Part shown: piece by piece, positions 44,657 through 53,002 of the stretch
Position numbering within the stretch: position 1 is the stretch's first letter
How the letters are laid out: each line of letters opens with the position of its first letter
Source of the DNA: Gilvimarinus polysaccharolyticus
Lineage (GTDB): Bacteria; Pseudomonadota; Gammaproteobacteria; Pseudomonadales; Cellvibrionaceae
DNA length: 64,000 bases
Direction: 5' to 3'
NCBI RefSeq assembly: GCF_001187555.1
Contig: NZ_LFIJ01000001.1
Span: 1,762,078 to 1,826,077, forward strand
The notes under the pieces: model-generated
What the model saw: only the letters and a program-made list of their open reading frames with translations
The model's database searches: none
Told to the model about the DNA's origin: nothing
Made by a program: the position numbers and the translations under genes

Positions 44657-47600
44657 TCAAGCCCCCTTAACCCCCACCTGCCGCCAAAGCAAATAAACCG
44701 CCGGCAACACCAACAACGTAAGCACCAGCGTGGTGAAGGTGCCCCCCACCATAGGCGCCGCAATGCGCTGCATAATTTGCGAGCCTGCTCCTGCGCCAAA
44801 CATAATCGGTAACAAACCGGCAAACAGTGTGCAGGCCGTCATCACAATGGGACGTAACCTTAAGCCCGCGCCTTGCAACACCGCCAATTGCACATCGACG
44901 CGGGTTAGCTCGCGGCCTTCTTGCGCGCATTGCGATACAACCTCTTGGTAGGCGATATTAAGGTACACCAACATCAACACCCCGATCTCGACCGCAACAC
45001 CCGCCAGGGCGATAAAGCCCATCGCCACCGCGACCGATAAATTGTAGCCAAGCGCCAACAGCAACCAAACCCCGCCCAGTAAACCAAACGGTAGCGTGGC
45101 TAAAATTAACAGCACCTCGGTCATGCGTCTAAAGTTTACGTACAACAGCAATACAATAATGCCTAAGGTCATTGGCAACACCAACATCAGCCGGTCGCGG
45201 GCGCGCTCCATGTATTCATACTGCCCGGCCCAGCTGATCGAGTAACCGGCGGGCAGTTGCAGCTCACTCGCAACCAATTGCTGCGCCCGTTGTACATAAT
45301 GACCAAGGTCTGTATCTTGAGTGTCGATAAAAACCCAACCATTTATTTTCGCGTTTTCACTTTTAATCGCGGCTGGGCCATCCTCGATTACAACCCGCGC
45401 CACATCACCAAGCGCTAGTGTTACACCGTTTTCGGTCACAATTGGTAACGACTCCAGAGCGTCAAGCGATTCGCGATACGCTTGCGGATAACGTAAATTA
45501 ACGGGATAACGCGCTGCGCCCTCGACAGTGTGAGTAACCACCGCGCCACCCACCGCCGTGTTCACTAGCGTTTGCACATCGACAATATTAAGCCCAAATT
45601 GCGCGGCCTTTAAACGGTCGATATCAATACTCACATAGCGCCCACTCGCAACCCGTTCGGCGTACACCGAGGCGGTGCCGTCTAAATCGGCCAGCAGCGT
45701 TTCTAGCTGTTGGCCAATAGCACTAATCACGGCTAAATCAGGCCCGGCGATTTTAATACCCACGGGGGTTTTAATGCCGGTGGCCAACATATCGATACGG
45801 GTTTTAATGGGCATAACCCAGGCGTTGGTTAAACCCGGAAAGTCGAGCAGCGCATCAAGCTCTTGGCGCAGCGATTCAGGCGTTACCCCGGCGCGCCACT
45901 GGGAGCGCGGGTGAAACTGAATCACGGTTTCGATCATGGTTAATGGCGCGGGATCGGTGGCGGTTTCGGCGCGGCCGATTTTGCCAAACACAGTATCTAC
46001 CTCGGGCAGGGTTTTAATAATCTTATCGGTTTGTTGTAAAATTTGCCGCGCGTTACCAATCGACAAACCCGTATAGGTGGTGGGCATATACATTAAATCG
46101 CCCTCATCCAGCGGCGGCATAAACTCGGTGCCCAAATGTTTCGCCGGCCACAAACCCACCAACATTAACAGCAGTGCTAATAACAACACCGTTTTAGGTG
46201 CGCGCAACACCGCGGCCAATACCGGCCGATACGCCGCAACTAATCCCCTGTTAATGGGATTTTTATGCTCGGCAAGAATACGCCCACGAATACAATAGCC
46301 CATAAGCACCGGCACCAAAGTAACGGCCAACCCCGCAGCGGCAGCCATGGCGTAGGTTTTGGTAAACGCCAGCGGGCTAAACATTTTTCCCTCTTGCGCC
46401 TGAAGCGCAAACACCGGTAAAAAACTCACGGTAATAATTAACAGCGAGAAAAACAGTGCCGGCCCCACCTCGGCCGCAGCCGTTGCGACAGTTTGCCAGC
46501 GCTGCTCGCCGGTAATCGGGCCGCCATGTTTAGCCTCGGCGCGCTCTAAATGTTTGTGCAGGTTTTCTATCATCACCACGGCACCATCGACCATAGCGCC
46601 AATGGCGATAGCAACACCCCCTAACGACATAATGTTGGCGTTAATGCCTTGCAAGTTCATCACAATAAACGCGCACAAAATACCCAGCGGCAAACTAATT
46701 GCCACCACCAACGCCGAGTGAAAATGAAACAAAAATACCGCACAAATTAACGCGACAACTAAAAACTCTTCACCAAGTTTTTGGTATAAGTTTTTAACGG
46801 CCGATAAGATCAAACGCGAGCGATCGTAGGTGGTGATCACTTCAACGCCGTCGGGTAAGCTTTTTTGCAGCTCGGCCAACCGAGTTTTTACCGCTGCAAT
46901 GACCTCGGCGGCATTTTCACCGCTGCGCATAATCACAATGCCGCCGGCGACTTCACCCTCACCATTTAGCTCGGCAATGCCCCGACGCATTTGTGGGCCA
47001 GTGCGAATATCGGCAATGTCGCCCAGCAACAAAGGCGTACCCTCATCACTTAAGCCTAACGGCACTTGGCGCAAGTCATCTAAGCTTTTTAAATAACCCG
47101 ATACCCGCACCATGTATTCGGCCTCGGCCATTTCGATCACCGATGCGCCGGTTTCTTGGTTGGCGCGGGCAATGGCGCTGCGTACATGGGCCAGCGGCAT
47201 TTGATAAGCGCGCAGCTTGTTTGGGTCTACCACCACTTGGTATTGCCGTACCATACCGCCAACGCTGGCCACCTCGGCCACGCCAGATACTGCTTGCAGC
47301 TCAAACTTTAAAAACCAATCTTGCACGCTGCGCAGTTGCTCTAAGCTGTGCTGGCCTGTTCGGTCAATTAAGGCATAGTTAAACACCCAACCTACCCCAG
47401 TGGCATCGGGGCCCAGCTCGGGCTTGGCGGCGCTGGGCAGCTGAGCGCTTACTTGGCTTAAATATTCCAATACCCGCGAGCGGGCCCAATACAAATCGGT
47501 GCCTTCATCAAAAATAACGTAGATGTAAGAATCGCCAAAAAAAGAAAACCCCCGCACCGTGCGCGCATTGGGCACCGACAACATCGCCGTAGTTAGCGGG

Positions 47601-47800
47601 TAGGTGACCTGATCTTGCACCACTTGCGGCGCTTGCCCGGGATAGCTGGTTTTAATAATCACCTGCACGTTAGACAAATCGGGAATTGCATCGACAGGGG
47701 TTTGGTACAGCGCTCGCACTCCCACCAGCAACAACACCACACTTGCCAACAGCACAAAGCCACGATGTTTAATGGAGGCGTAAATTAGCTTAGTAATCAT
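44657..47800 (-). CDS. cusA: Copper/silver efflux RND pump (HME type)
   Basis: Inner-membrane heavy-metal pump of 1047 residues. The HME proton-relay motif in TM4 is AIGAMVDGAVVMIENLHKH. Met residues matching the three Cu(I)/Ag(I)-binding Met of E. coli CusA are kept in GDLMYMPTTYTG, APLTMIETVIQ and RIDMLATGIKTPVG. The N-terminus MITKLIYASIKHRGFVLL is typical. It overlaps cusB by four bases (ATGA), so translation is coupled. No outer-membrane partner gene is nearby; it may borrow a TolC-like channel. Confidence 0.95.
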   Translation of the reverse strand: MITKLIYASIKHRGFVLLASVVLLLVGVRALYQTPVDAIPDLSNVQVIIKTSYPGQAPQVVQDQVTYPLTTAMLSVPNARTVRGFSFFGDSYIYVIFDEGTDLYWARSRVLEYLSQVSAQLPSAAKPELGPDATGVGWVFNYALIDRTGQHSLEQLRSVQDWFLKFELQAVSGVAEVASVGGMVRQYQVVVDPNKLRAYQMPLAHVRSAIARANQETGASVIEMAEAEYMVRVSGYLKSLDDLRQVPLGLSDEGTPLLLGDIADIRTGPQMRRGIAELNGEGEVAGGIVIMRSGENAAEVIAAVKTRLAELQKSLPDGVEVITTYDRSRLILSAVKNLYQKLGEEFLVVALICAVFLFHFHSALVVAISLPLGILCAFIVMNLQGINANIMSLGGVAIAIGAMVDGAVVMIENLHKHLERAEAKHGGPITGEQRWQTVATAAAEVGPALFFSLLIITVSFLPVFALQAQEGKMFSPLAFTKTYAMAAAAGLAVTLVPVLMGYCIRGRILAEHKNPINRGLVAAYRPVLAAVLRAPKTVLLLALLLMLVGLWPAKHLGTEFMPPLDEGDLMYMPTTYTGLSIGNARQILQQTDKIIKTLPEVDTVFGKIGRAETATDPAPLTMIETVIQFHPRSQWRAGVTPESLRQELDALLDFPGLTNAWVMPIKTRIDMLATGIKTPVGIKIAGPDLAVISAIGQQLETLLADLDGTASVYAERVASGRYVSIDIDRLKAAQFGLNIVDVQTLVNTAVGGAVVTHTVEGAARYPVNLRYPQAYRESLDALESLPIVTENGVTLALGDVARVVIEDGPAAIKSENAKINGWVFIDTQDTDLGHYVQRAQQLVASELQLPAGYSISWAGQYEYMERARDRLMLVLPMTLGIIVLLLYVNFRRMTEVLLILATLPFGLLGGVWLLLALGYNLSVAVAMGFIALAGVAVEIGVLMLVYLNIAYQEVVSQCAQEGRELTRVDVQLAVLQGAGLRLRPIVMTACTLFAGLLPIMFGAGAGSQIMQRIAAPMVGGTFTTLVLTLLVLPAVYLLWRQVGVKGA

Positions 47801-49161
47801 GGCGCCACCTGCTGAGCTTGGCTGCTGTGATTCATATTGCTGTGATCCATGCTGTCGTGATTCATACCGCCGTGATCCATTTCGGAATGATTCATTTCAT
47901 CGGGCTGCATGTTTGAATGATCACCGGCATTCTTTTGCGCCGCCGATTCCATACGCATCAGCTCGGCATCTATATTGGATTCTGAATCAATTAAAAACTG
48001 CGCGTTAATGACCACCCGATCGCCCTCATTTAAACCTTTGAGCACCGCAGTTTTACCATTAGACGTGCGCCCTACCTGGATACGGCTTGAGCGAAAAACC
48101 CCATCACTGATTTGGCGCACCACTCGGGTCGATTGCCCGGTGCGAATCACCGCACTTGCGGGTATCACTAAAGTGTCGTCAGCCGGTGCCGCCGCAATAG
48201 CTAAATCCACCAGCATATTGGGCTTTAGTCGCGCATCACGATTAGCAAAAACAATACGCGCCTTAACCGTGCGATTAGCCGGGTTTAGTACCGGGTACAC
48301 ATACTCTATTTGGCCCTGCCATTGCTGCCCCGGATAACTGCGGCTGGTAAGCGTAACCGCTTGCCCCTGCTGCAATAAACCCGCGTTGCGCTCAAACACC
48401 TCGGCCAGCACCCAAACATTATCGAGCGTACCAATAGACAAAGTGCTTTGATCGAGCTGTACGTAGCTGCCATTAGAAATGTTAATGGCAGCTACGTAAC
48501 CGTCGCGATCGGCGTAGTAAGACAATTGTGGCCGCAGTTTTCGCTCGCGGGTAATGGCGTTTATCTCTCGCTCACTAACGCCCTGGGCCTTAAGCTTTAA
48601 GATCGCCGATTGCGCCAGCGCGGAGTGATTACCCGTGAGCGCCGATAAATATTCTTGTTGGGTATTTAAAATTTCCGGCGAATAAAACTCAAACAGCTTT
48701 TGCCCTTTAGTCACCGGATCACCCTCGGCCACTACCGACAACTTAGACACCCAACCGGTCGCGCGCAAATGAAAATGCCGCAACGCTTGGCGATCAAAAT
48801 CGACCCGCCCTACCGCCGTTAATGGCGTTACCATAGTGCTGAAATAAGCGCTGGCGGTACGCAAGCCAAGGTTGTGTTGCACCGTGGGGTTAATGCGTAC
48901 ATCGCCTGTGCTGTCAGCGCTATCGGCTTGAGCATAGACTGGGACAAGATCCATCCCCATAGGAGACTTACCCGGCCCATCCCGCTTAAAAGAGGCATCC
49001 ATAGGCGCCACCCAATACAGCGGCTTGCGCTGGGCGCCGGGCGCGGTTGGCGTGGTTAATAAGCCGCCATTAGTAGGCAGCACAGAGGGAAGGTATACGC
49101 CGGCACTATAAGCCAAAAGCACAATAGCAAGCGCGGCCGCAGCCATCAAAAACTTGTTCAT
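47797..49161 (-). CDS. cusB: Copper/silver efflux periplasmic adaptor with Met/His-rich tail
   Basis: 454-residue adaptor of the Cus pump. After an N-terminal membrane segment comes a heavy-metal-binding domain (YWVAPMDASFKRDGPGKSP then MGMDLVPVY), the adaptor body with LRTASAYFSTMVTPLTAVG and KGQKLFEFYSPEILNTQQEYL, and near the end an unusual run of Met, His and Asp (MNHSEMDHGGMNHDSMDHSN) that may bind Cu(I) like CusF. No separate cusF gene is seen, so the tail may replace it. Transcribed with cusA. Confidence 0.93.
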   Translation of the reverse strand: MNKFLMAAAALAIVLLAYSAGVYLPSVLPTNGGLLTTPTAPGAQRKPLYWVAPMDASFKRDGPGKSPMGMDLVPVYAQADSADSTGDVRINPTVQHNLGLRTASAYFSTMVTPLTAVGRVDFDRQALRHFHLRATGWVSKLSVVAEGDPVTKGQKLFEFYSPEILNTQQEYLSALTGNHSALAQSAILKLKAQGVSEREINAITRERKLRPQLSYYADRDGYVAAINISNGSYVQLDQSTLSIGTLDNVWVLAEVFERNAGLLQQGQAVTLTSRSYPGQQWQGQIEYVYPVLNPANRTVKARIVFANRDARLKPNMLVDLAIAAAPADDTLVIPASAVIRTGQSTRVVRQISDGVFRSSRIQVGRTSNGKTAVLKGLNEGDRVVINAQFLIDSESNIDAELMRMESAAQKNAGDHSNMQPDEMNHSEMDHGGMNHDSMDHSNMNHSSQAQQVAP

Positions 49162-49223
49162 ACGAAGTGTTCACCCAAACATGATCGGTTAACCGCGCAA
49201 AACGCGGACGTAACTGTCTTGTG

Positions 49224-49670
49224 TTAGGCGATAATGGGAGGACGTAAGTGGTCTGCTAGAGAAAGGTCAATCAGTGAGTGAGCAATAAACATAAATTCAG
49301 TGGCGCGGTTAGCGCCTAGTGTTAATGCAAACTGCGGTAAAATAGCCGCCGCACTAGAACAAGCCCCAGGGCAACAACAGCTGTTATCACACGCGTGGTT
49401 AGCGCTTGTCTCAGCCGTATCTTTAGCATCGGCGCCGCTCATTTGATGGGCAGGATGAACGCCATGCTCCGAGCCAGACATTGTGCTCATATCCATCGTG
49501 CCGGTTTTGCAGTGCGCCATATCGGCACTGTTCATAACCGCACCTGTCATAACCGCACCCTGCATAGCCGCGCTATTGACCATCGGGGAGGCAGTCGCCA
49601 AAGTACCGGCCAGCGCCTGACAGACGATAACCAGTACGAGTACAAATTGGCGTAACTGCTGTTTTAACAT
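49224..49670 (-). CDS. Secreted His/Met/Cys-rich protein, CopL-like
   Basis: 148 residues with a signal peptide (FVLVLVIVCQALAGTLATA). The mature part has Met/His clusters (ADMAHCKTGTMDMSTMSGSEHG), then HACDNSCCCPGACSS, and a hydrophobic C-terminus (LPQFALTLGANRATEFMFIAHS). The plan resembles small secreted metal-binding proteins linked to copper resistance (CopL or DUF2946 types). It lies 62 bp upstream of cusB on the same strand, so it likely forms one operon. No Shine-Dalgarno is obvious before the ATG. Confidence 0.72.
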   Translation of the reverse strand: MLKQQLRQFVLVLVIVCQALAGTLATASPMVNSAAMQGAVMTGAVMNSADMAHCKTGTMDMSTMSGSEHGVHPAHQMSGADAKDTAETSANHACDNSCCCPGACSSAAAILPQFALTLGANRATEFMFIAHSLIDLSLADHLRPPIIA

Positions 49671-49760
49671 GGGTTGAGTATATCACTACTTTTTAGATAT
49701 GACGTACCGCTTAAACTTTAAGTTTTGTAGGCGTTGTGGAGCTTATCGGCGTGACAACTC

Positions 49761-49838
49761 GCCTAACACAGAGGTAACTGGCTGACTTAAAGCGAGATCC
49801 GCTGGCCGCAGGCAACGTATTTAATAGCCTGATTATGC
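49761..49838 (-). repeat. attC site 1 (after the VOC cassette)
   Basis: Read on the minus strand it begins GCATAATCAGGCTATTAAAT and ends GTTAGGC, a perfect right core site (GTTRRRY). The left core has one mismatch. The start overlaps the stop codon of the VOC gene. Its left end resembles that of attC site 2 (AGGCTATTAAATACG against AAGCCATTAAATGCG). Confidence 0.7.
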
Positions 49839-50192
49839 ATCGGGCTCAGACCAAACAGCGTATTCATTTCCACTTGGATCAGTAAAGTGGAATCTCCGCC
49901 CACCAGGGAAATTGAATATATCCTGAACCACCTTGCCGCCAGACGACGTGACCCTCTTCAAGGTTTCCTCAAGCTCTGAACTATAAAGAACGACTAATAC
50001 GCTACCACTTTCGGGGGAAGATACTTTGTCGGATTTGTAAAAGCCGCCATCTAATCCGGCATTCTCAATAGCCACATACTCGGAACCATAGTCAACGAAT
50101 GACCACCCAAAAGCCGAAGCAAAAAATGCCTTCGTTGCCTCAAGATCCCTTGACGGAATCTCGACATAGTTGATTTTCCCCGTTCCCTTCAT
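49833..50192 (-). CDS. VOC-family (glyoxalase-like) protein, integron cassette gene
   Basis: 119 residues of the vicinal-oxygen-chelate fold: KINYVEIPSRDLEATKAFFA, FGWSFVDYGSEYVAIENAG, then a second half GGRRFHFTDPSGNEYAVWSE with a metal-ligand Glu near the end. AGGAG 7 nt upstream selects the ATG at 50192; the frame is open farther left only because it overlaps the broken GRAM gene. Such glyoxalase/bleomycin-resistance-like proteins are common cargo of integron cassettes. The attC follows at the stop codon. The natural substrate is unknown. Confidence 0.88.
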   Translation of the reverse strand: MKGTGKINYVEIPSRDLEATKAFFASAFGWSFVDYGSEYVAIENAGLDGGFYKSDKVSSPESGSVLVVLYSSELEETLKRVTSSGGKVVQDIFNFPGGRRFHFTDPSGNEYAVWSEPDA

Positions 50193-50207
50193 GACGTTCT
50201 CCTGAAT

Positions 50208-50310
50208 GCATACACCTGTATATGGGACGACTGAAACGTAGCGAAAAACGAGCAAAGTAAGCCGTCCCAGCCGCGAAACTGGCGCCATGATAGCTTGTAT
50301 GATTGATTTA
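50208..50310 (-). repeat. Degenerate attC-like site (after the GRAM pseudogene)
   Basis: On the minus strand the stretch after the GRAM stop can fold through GGGACGG/CCGTCCC-like arms (CTGGGACGGC and GTCGTCCC) and ends GTGTATGC, near GTTATGC. Both core sites are damaged. Position, between two cassette genes, is the main support. Confidence 0.4.
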
Positions 50311-50658
50311 ACACGACTTCCGTTCCTTGTATGATTTTTGTGACAAAATAGCTGACTCCCATGAACTTCGACCAAAAAGTACAAAGCTAAATACTTTGTC
50401 ATCAATCGTTTTAACAGCCAACGAATTCGGAATTATAGGAATAAAGCCTAAAAACTTAGTTCAACATTTTTTTACCGACTTTATGTCAGATAACTGAATC
50501 TCTGTAATACCTGTTTGGATATTAATTTTATGAGATTTAAAAATTAAACGCTGATTGGTTAAATGAAGTTCCCCTCCAACAGTTTCAATATTTTTTTGGA
50601 GGTTGGCACCACCTTCTTTGATTTAAATTTCACTTGGATTTAACTCTACTTTCATCAT
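50308..50658 (-). pseudogene. GRAM-domain protein gene with two in-frame stops, integron cassette
   Basis: A 117-codon frame starts MMKVELNPSEI, hits TAA (50623-50625), continues IKEGGANLQKNIETVGGELH and LTNQRLIFKSHKINIQTG to KSVKKC, hits TGA (50461-50463) where the family has Trp, then runs TKFLGFIPIIPNSLAVKT and VFSFVLFGRSSWESAI to a TAA stop. This is a complete bacterial GRAM (PH-like lipid-binding fold) protein, of a kind often found in integron cassettes, inactivated by two nonsense changes with no frameshift. Confidence 0.85.
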
Positions 50659-50698
50659 AATTCCTTTTATAACAGCTAACACTGAATTTATATTAAGC

Positions 50699-50776
50699 GC
50701 CTAACGCCCGCCATAAACAGCGCGAGGAACGAGCGTCCGGCGATCAAAGGGAGCGCATTTAATGGCTTGGTTATGA
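50699..50776 (-). repeat. attC site 2
   Basis: On the minus strand it runs from TCATAACCAAGCCATTAAAT to GGCGGGCGTTAGGC. Both cores (TCATAAC, GTTAGGC) and the inner L boxes are present and the middle is an imperfect palindrome. It follows the small membrane-protein gene whose stop is at 50787. Confidence 0.82.
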
Positions 50777-50786
50777 ATTTGATTTG

Positions 50787-50993
50787 TCACTGAAACCATC
50801 TTTCGATAGCCCTTGGATTCGATTTTATGTACCAGCGAATTAGCAATGCCACGCTCAAATACAAAATTGTAAGTAGCGATGCCCCACCAAGCTCCAGGTT
50901 TTTGAATGCTCCTTGTGGGTAAATTAATGCTGTAGCTACGAAGCAGAATCCGATATACATTGACCAAAAAGCGAGCTTCTGATTCTTGCTCAT
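50787..50993 (-). CDS. Small two-helix membrane protein, integron cassette gene
   Basis: 68 residues: a short basic head, two membrane helices (LAFWSMYIGFCFVATALIY and LGGASLLTILYLSVALLIRW) and a basic tail. AAGGG 8 nt upstream supports the ATG. No family was recognised. It sits between attC sites 2 and 3. Another frame over the same bases (to 50701) is not supported. Confidence 0.65.
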   Translation of the reverse strand: MSKNQKLAFWSMYIGFCFVATALIYPQGAFKNLELGGASLLTILYLSVALLIRWYIKSNPRAIERWFQ

Positions 50994-51012
50994 AGTCTAA
51001 ACCCTTGTGTAT

Positions 51013-51075
51013 TCATAACGCCTCAAGCATGGGCGAAGTGCGCAGCACTTTGTCCAATGCCTTGATTTTTTATGC
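51013..51075 (-). repeat. attC site 3
   Basis: On the minus strand it starts GCATAAAAAATCAAGGC and ends GAGGCGTTATGA; the inner part GTGCTGCGCACTTCGCCC folds. 63 bp, the shortest of the set. It follows the gene ending at 51083. Confidence 0.72.
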
Positions 51076-51082
51076 GCTGAAT

Positions 51083-51361
51083 TCATGTACCAGTTCCCAG
51101 GCCCATTAAACCAATAAGTAACCAAGCTATAATACCCGCAATTGCACAAACCTGGCCGGTTAATATTTTACTATTTTTAAAGCCATAAATGACAGCCAGC
51201 AAAGATAGAGCGAGACCAACGACCATTGCTATTTTGGTTAGTAGTGGGAATGGATAAAGTAAACCCATTGGCACGCCAATTACTCCACCTAAAAGAACCA
51301 TTAATGGCAACCATGCATTACCTTGCGTGAAATATGAAACAACACTCAAAATAATTAACAA
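51083..51361 (-). CDS. Small membrane protein, integron cassette gene with unusual start
   Basis: At least 92 residues with three or four membrane helices (LPLMVLLGGVIGVPMGLLY; IAMVVGLALSLLAVIYG; CAIAGIIAWLLIGLMGLG). No family was recognised. The start shown is a TTG without its own ribosome site. A better head lies upstream in frame: ATT at 51389-51391 followed by KRIFLTIAILLIILSV, with GAGGA 8 nt before it. So translation may begin at a rare ATT, making a 102-residue protein, or the original ATG was lost. It lies between attC sites 3 and 4. Confidence 0.6.
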   Translation of the reverse strand: MLIILSVVSYFTQGNAWLPLMVLLGGVIGVPMGLLYPFPLLTKIAMVVGLALSLLAVIYGFKNSKILTGQVCAIAGIIAWLLIGLMGLGTGT

Positions 51362-51409
51362 TATTGCAATAGTTAAAAATATCCGCTTAATTATTTAGTT
51401 CCTCGTGGC

Positions 51410-51510
51410 GCATAACGCCCGCTCAAGCGGACCAAAATAGTGGGTTAAAATGTGTAGTGAAGCGAAACGTAACCCACTGTTTTAGTTCCGTTTTAAAGCG
51501 TTTGTTATGA
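51410..51510 (-). repeat. attC site 4
   Basis: 101 bp. On the minus strand it starts TCATAACAAACGC and ends GGCGTTATGC, close to Vibrio-type repeats. Inner arms AGTGGGTTA (51440 region) and TAACCCACT form a strong hairpin. It overlaps the stop codon of the gene at 51505. Confidence 0.88.
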
Positions 51511-52074
51511 ATTTACATTACTAACTAGACGAGATGCTGCCCGTGTAAATATATAGAGATTATCACCCTTTGAATTATAATCATGACGAAGTAAGCCATA
51601 TTCAATTAATGTTTTAAGATCATCTTCCACAAACCTAAAATCCGCTATATCTAAAGAGCCACTAGTTTCTAGAAACTTGTATTGAGTTCCCCCCATCATT
51701 TTTAATTCGAGAATCTTTGTAGCTCCTGATTCCTGAAATTGTTCGAGAATATTGACTGCTTGGGTTGAAAGTACAGCGTTTGGATTAACTGCATTCGCTA
51801 AAACATCGAAACCCTCAATAGTACTAGCAAACGCAGTTATGGCTTTATCAATTTTGTCTAACTTTTCTTTGAAAACTTTATGGTCTTGATTTAAAAGAGC
51901 CTTAATGTGAATTGTAGTATTTACATTCAACTCAAGAAGCTCTTTAATTTCCACATGATTGGCTTTAGTAAGCCATTCCATAAAATCATTAAATTCCACT
52001 TGAGCTTGGCCCCCTCGTTCCGAACGAAATTGCCCAAGTAGTCCAACAATTACAGCAAACGATTCTGCTATCAA
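51505..52074 (-). CDS. Soluble protein of unknown function, integron cassette gene
   Basis: 189 residues, mostly helical with a coiled-coil-like middle (HKVFKEKLDKIDKAITAFAS) and a possible winged-helix C-terminus (FRFVEDDLKTLIEYGLLRHD then NLYIFTRAASRLV). The N-terminus AESFAVIVGLLGQFRSERG could be a short amphipathic helix. The start is TTG with GGGGAA upstream; no ATG fits. No family was recognised. Its stop lies inside attC site 4. Confidence 0.65.
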   Translation of the reverse strand: MIAESFAVIVGLLGQFRSERGGQAQVEFNDFMEWLTKANHVEIKELLELNVNTTIHIKALLNQDHKVFKEKLDKIDKAITAFASTIEGFDVLANAVNPNAVLSTQAVNILEQFQESGATKILELKMMGGTQYKFLETSGSLDIADFRFVEDDLKTLIEYGLLRHDYNSKGDNLYIFTRAASRLVSNVNS

Positions 52075-52097
52075 AATATATTCCCCAGTTCAGTGAT

Positions 52098-52165
52098 TCA
52101 TAACGCCCGCAGCAAGGACCGAGTGAAAGGAGGTCCAGCCGAAGGCGATCTTGACTGTGTTATAT
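52098..52165 (-). repeat. attC site 5
   Basis: On the minus strand it starts ATATAACACAGTCAAG and ends GCGGGCGTTATGA, with GCCTTCGGCTGG in common with attC site 6. It overlaps the stop codon of the gene at 52160. Confidence 0.8.
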
Positions 52166-52582
52166 TTTCTCGTCATAGAACTCATTAGCAACCTCTTCCC
52201 ATTTTCCTGTTTTAAAGACAAACGGCCTAAAAATACCTATTTCAAAAGATTCATACGCTGCTTTTAGCTGCATTGTGATACTTGTAAGCTCTAGCGAGTA
52301 TTTGAAGTACTCGTCGCTTTTCTCGCCCCACCTACTGAAATGATAATTCTCCCACTCATACTCCATGAAGTACTCTTCACATAAATCAACATCAGACTTC
52401 AAAGAGATCACGCTATCGTATGCTTCTTTGAAGTCTGATTTGGATATAAAATAGTTATTTTGTTCATGTAACGGGGCAAGAATCTCTTTAACCGAGGGCT
52501 TTATAGACTCAACTTCAACTTTACATTCTCCGAATGCGAGAATAGGAAGTATCGGAATTAAAGTGAGAAAAATAAGTTTCAT
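52160..52582 (-). CDS. Secreted protein of unknown function, integron cassette gene
   Basis: 140 residues with a Sec signal (MKLIFLTLIPILPILAFG-EC). The mature chain is acidic and helical (EILAPLHEQNNYFISKSDF, EYEWENYHFSRWGEKSDEY) with two Cys, one right after the predicted cleavage, which leaves a lipoprotein reading possible but the lipobox (LAFGEC) is poor. No family was recognised. Its stop lies in attC site 5 and its start is 4 bp from attC site 6. Confidence 0.65.
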   Translation of the reverse strand: MKLIFLTLIPILPILAFGECKVEVESIKPSVKEILAPLHEQNNYFISKSDFKEAYDSVISLKSDVDLCEEYFMEYEWENYHFSRWGEKSDEYFKYSLELTSITMQLKAAYESFEIGIFRPFVFKTGKWEEVANEFYDEKI

Positions 52583-52585
52583 AAA

Positions 52586-52669
52586 ATATAACGCCGCGGT
52601 TTGGGGCTGACATGGAGCGCCAGCGGAATGGCAGTCCCAGCCGAAGGCGACAAAACCGCCTTGTTAAGC
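52586..52669 (-). repeat. attC site 6
   Basis: 84 bp. On the minus strand it starts GCTTAACAAGGCGGTTTTG and ends CCAAACCGCGGCGTTATAT; left and right halves (GGCGGTTTTG / CAAACCGC) pair. The left core GCTTAAC is perfect (RYYYAAC). It overlaps the stop codon at 52664. Confidence 0.88.
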
Positions 52670-52993
52670 ATTTGGCTTGGCCACCGCAATATGACGTTTA
52701 GGAACGCCGTGTTTTTGAATAAACTCAACTATGCCTCTTGTAACCTCACTATCAGCACCCAAACTGGACTGGATTACAAAGCTAAATGATTCGTTGCCAG
52801 ATATTAGCTTTGAAAGATAACGATCAAATTCAGCCATGGACATCGGATTCTCTACACCCTGAACAAAGATTTCATTTTCAGATGTAAGAGCAACCACTTT
52901 GGTAGTAGTTGATTCGCCTGAGCGATGCACTATTGCATCATCTCCACAGGAGGCCAATAAAACTGTCAGAATTATTACTAGAGTCCGTTTCAT
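52664..52993 (-). CDS. Small lipoprotein, integron cassette gene
   Basis: 109 residues. The lipobox LLASCGDD puts the lipid Cys near residue 16, which selects the ATG at 52993 over an upstream one at 53047. The mature part (VVALTSENEIFVQGVENPMS, AEFDRYLSKLISGNESFSF, VEFIQKHGVPKRHIAVAKP) has no family I recognise; it looks like a small alpha/beta domain similar in plan to ExbD/TolR-type periplasmic folds. No good Shine-Dalgarno; the start is 9 bp from the cassette boundary GTTAAGC. Confidence 0.65.
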   Translation of the reverse strand: MKRTLVIILTVLLASCGDDAIVHRSGESTTTKVVALTSENEIFVQGVENPMSMAEFDRYLSKLISGNESFSFVIQSSLGADSEVTRGIVEFIQKHGVPKRHIAVAKPNA

Positions 52994-53002
52994 ATTTTGT
53001 AT

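Noticed and set aside
50308-50463. TGA in the GRAM gene as a selenocysteine codon
   Set aside because: The position is Trp by family pattern, a second stop (TAA) occurs earlier, and no SECIS-like hairpin follows at the right distance.
50701-50967. 88-codon minus-strand frame over the small membrane-protein cassette
   Set aside because: It runs through attC site 2 and lacks a ribosome site; the 50787-50993 frame has two membrane helices and a good Shine-Dalgarno.
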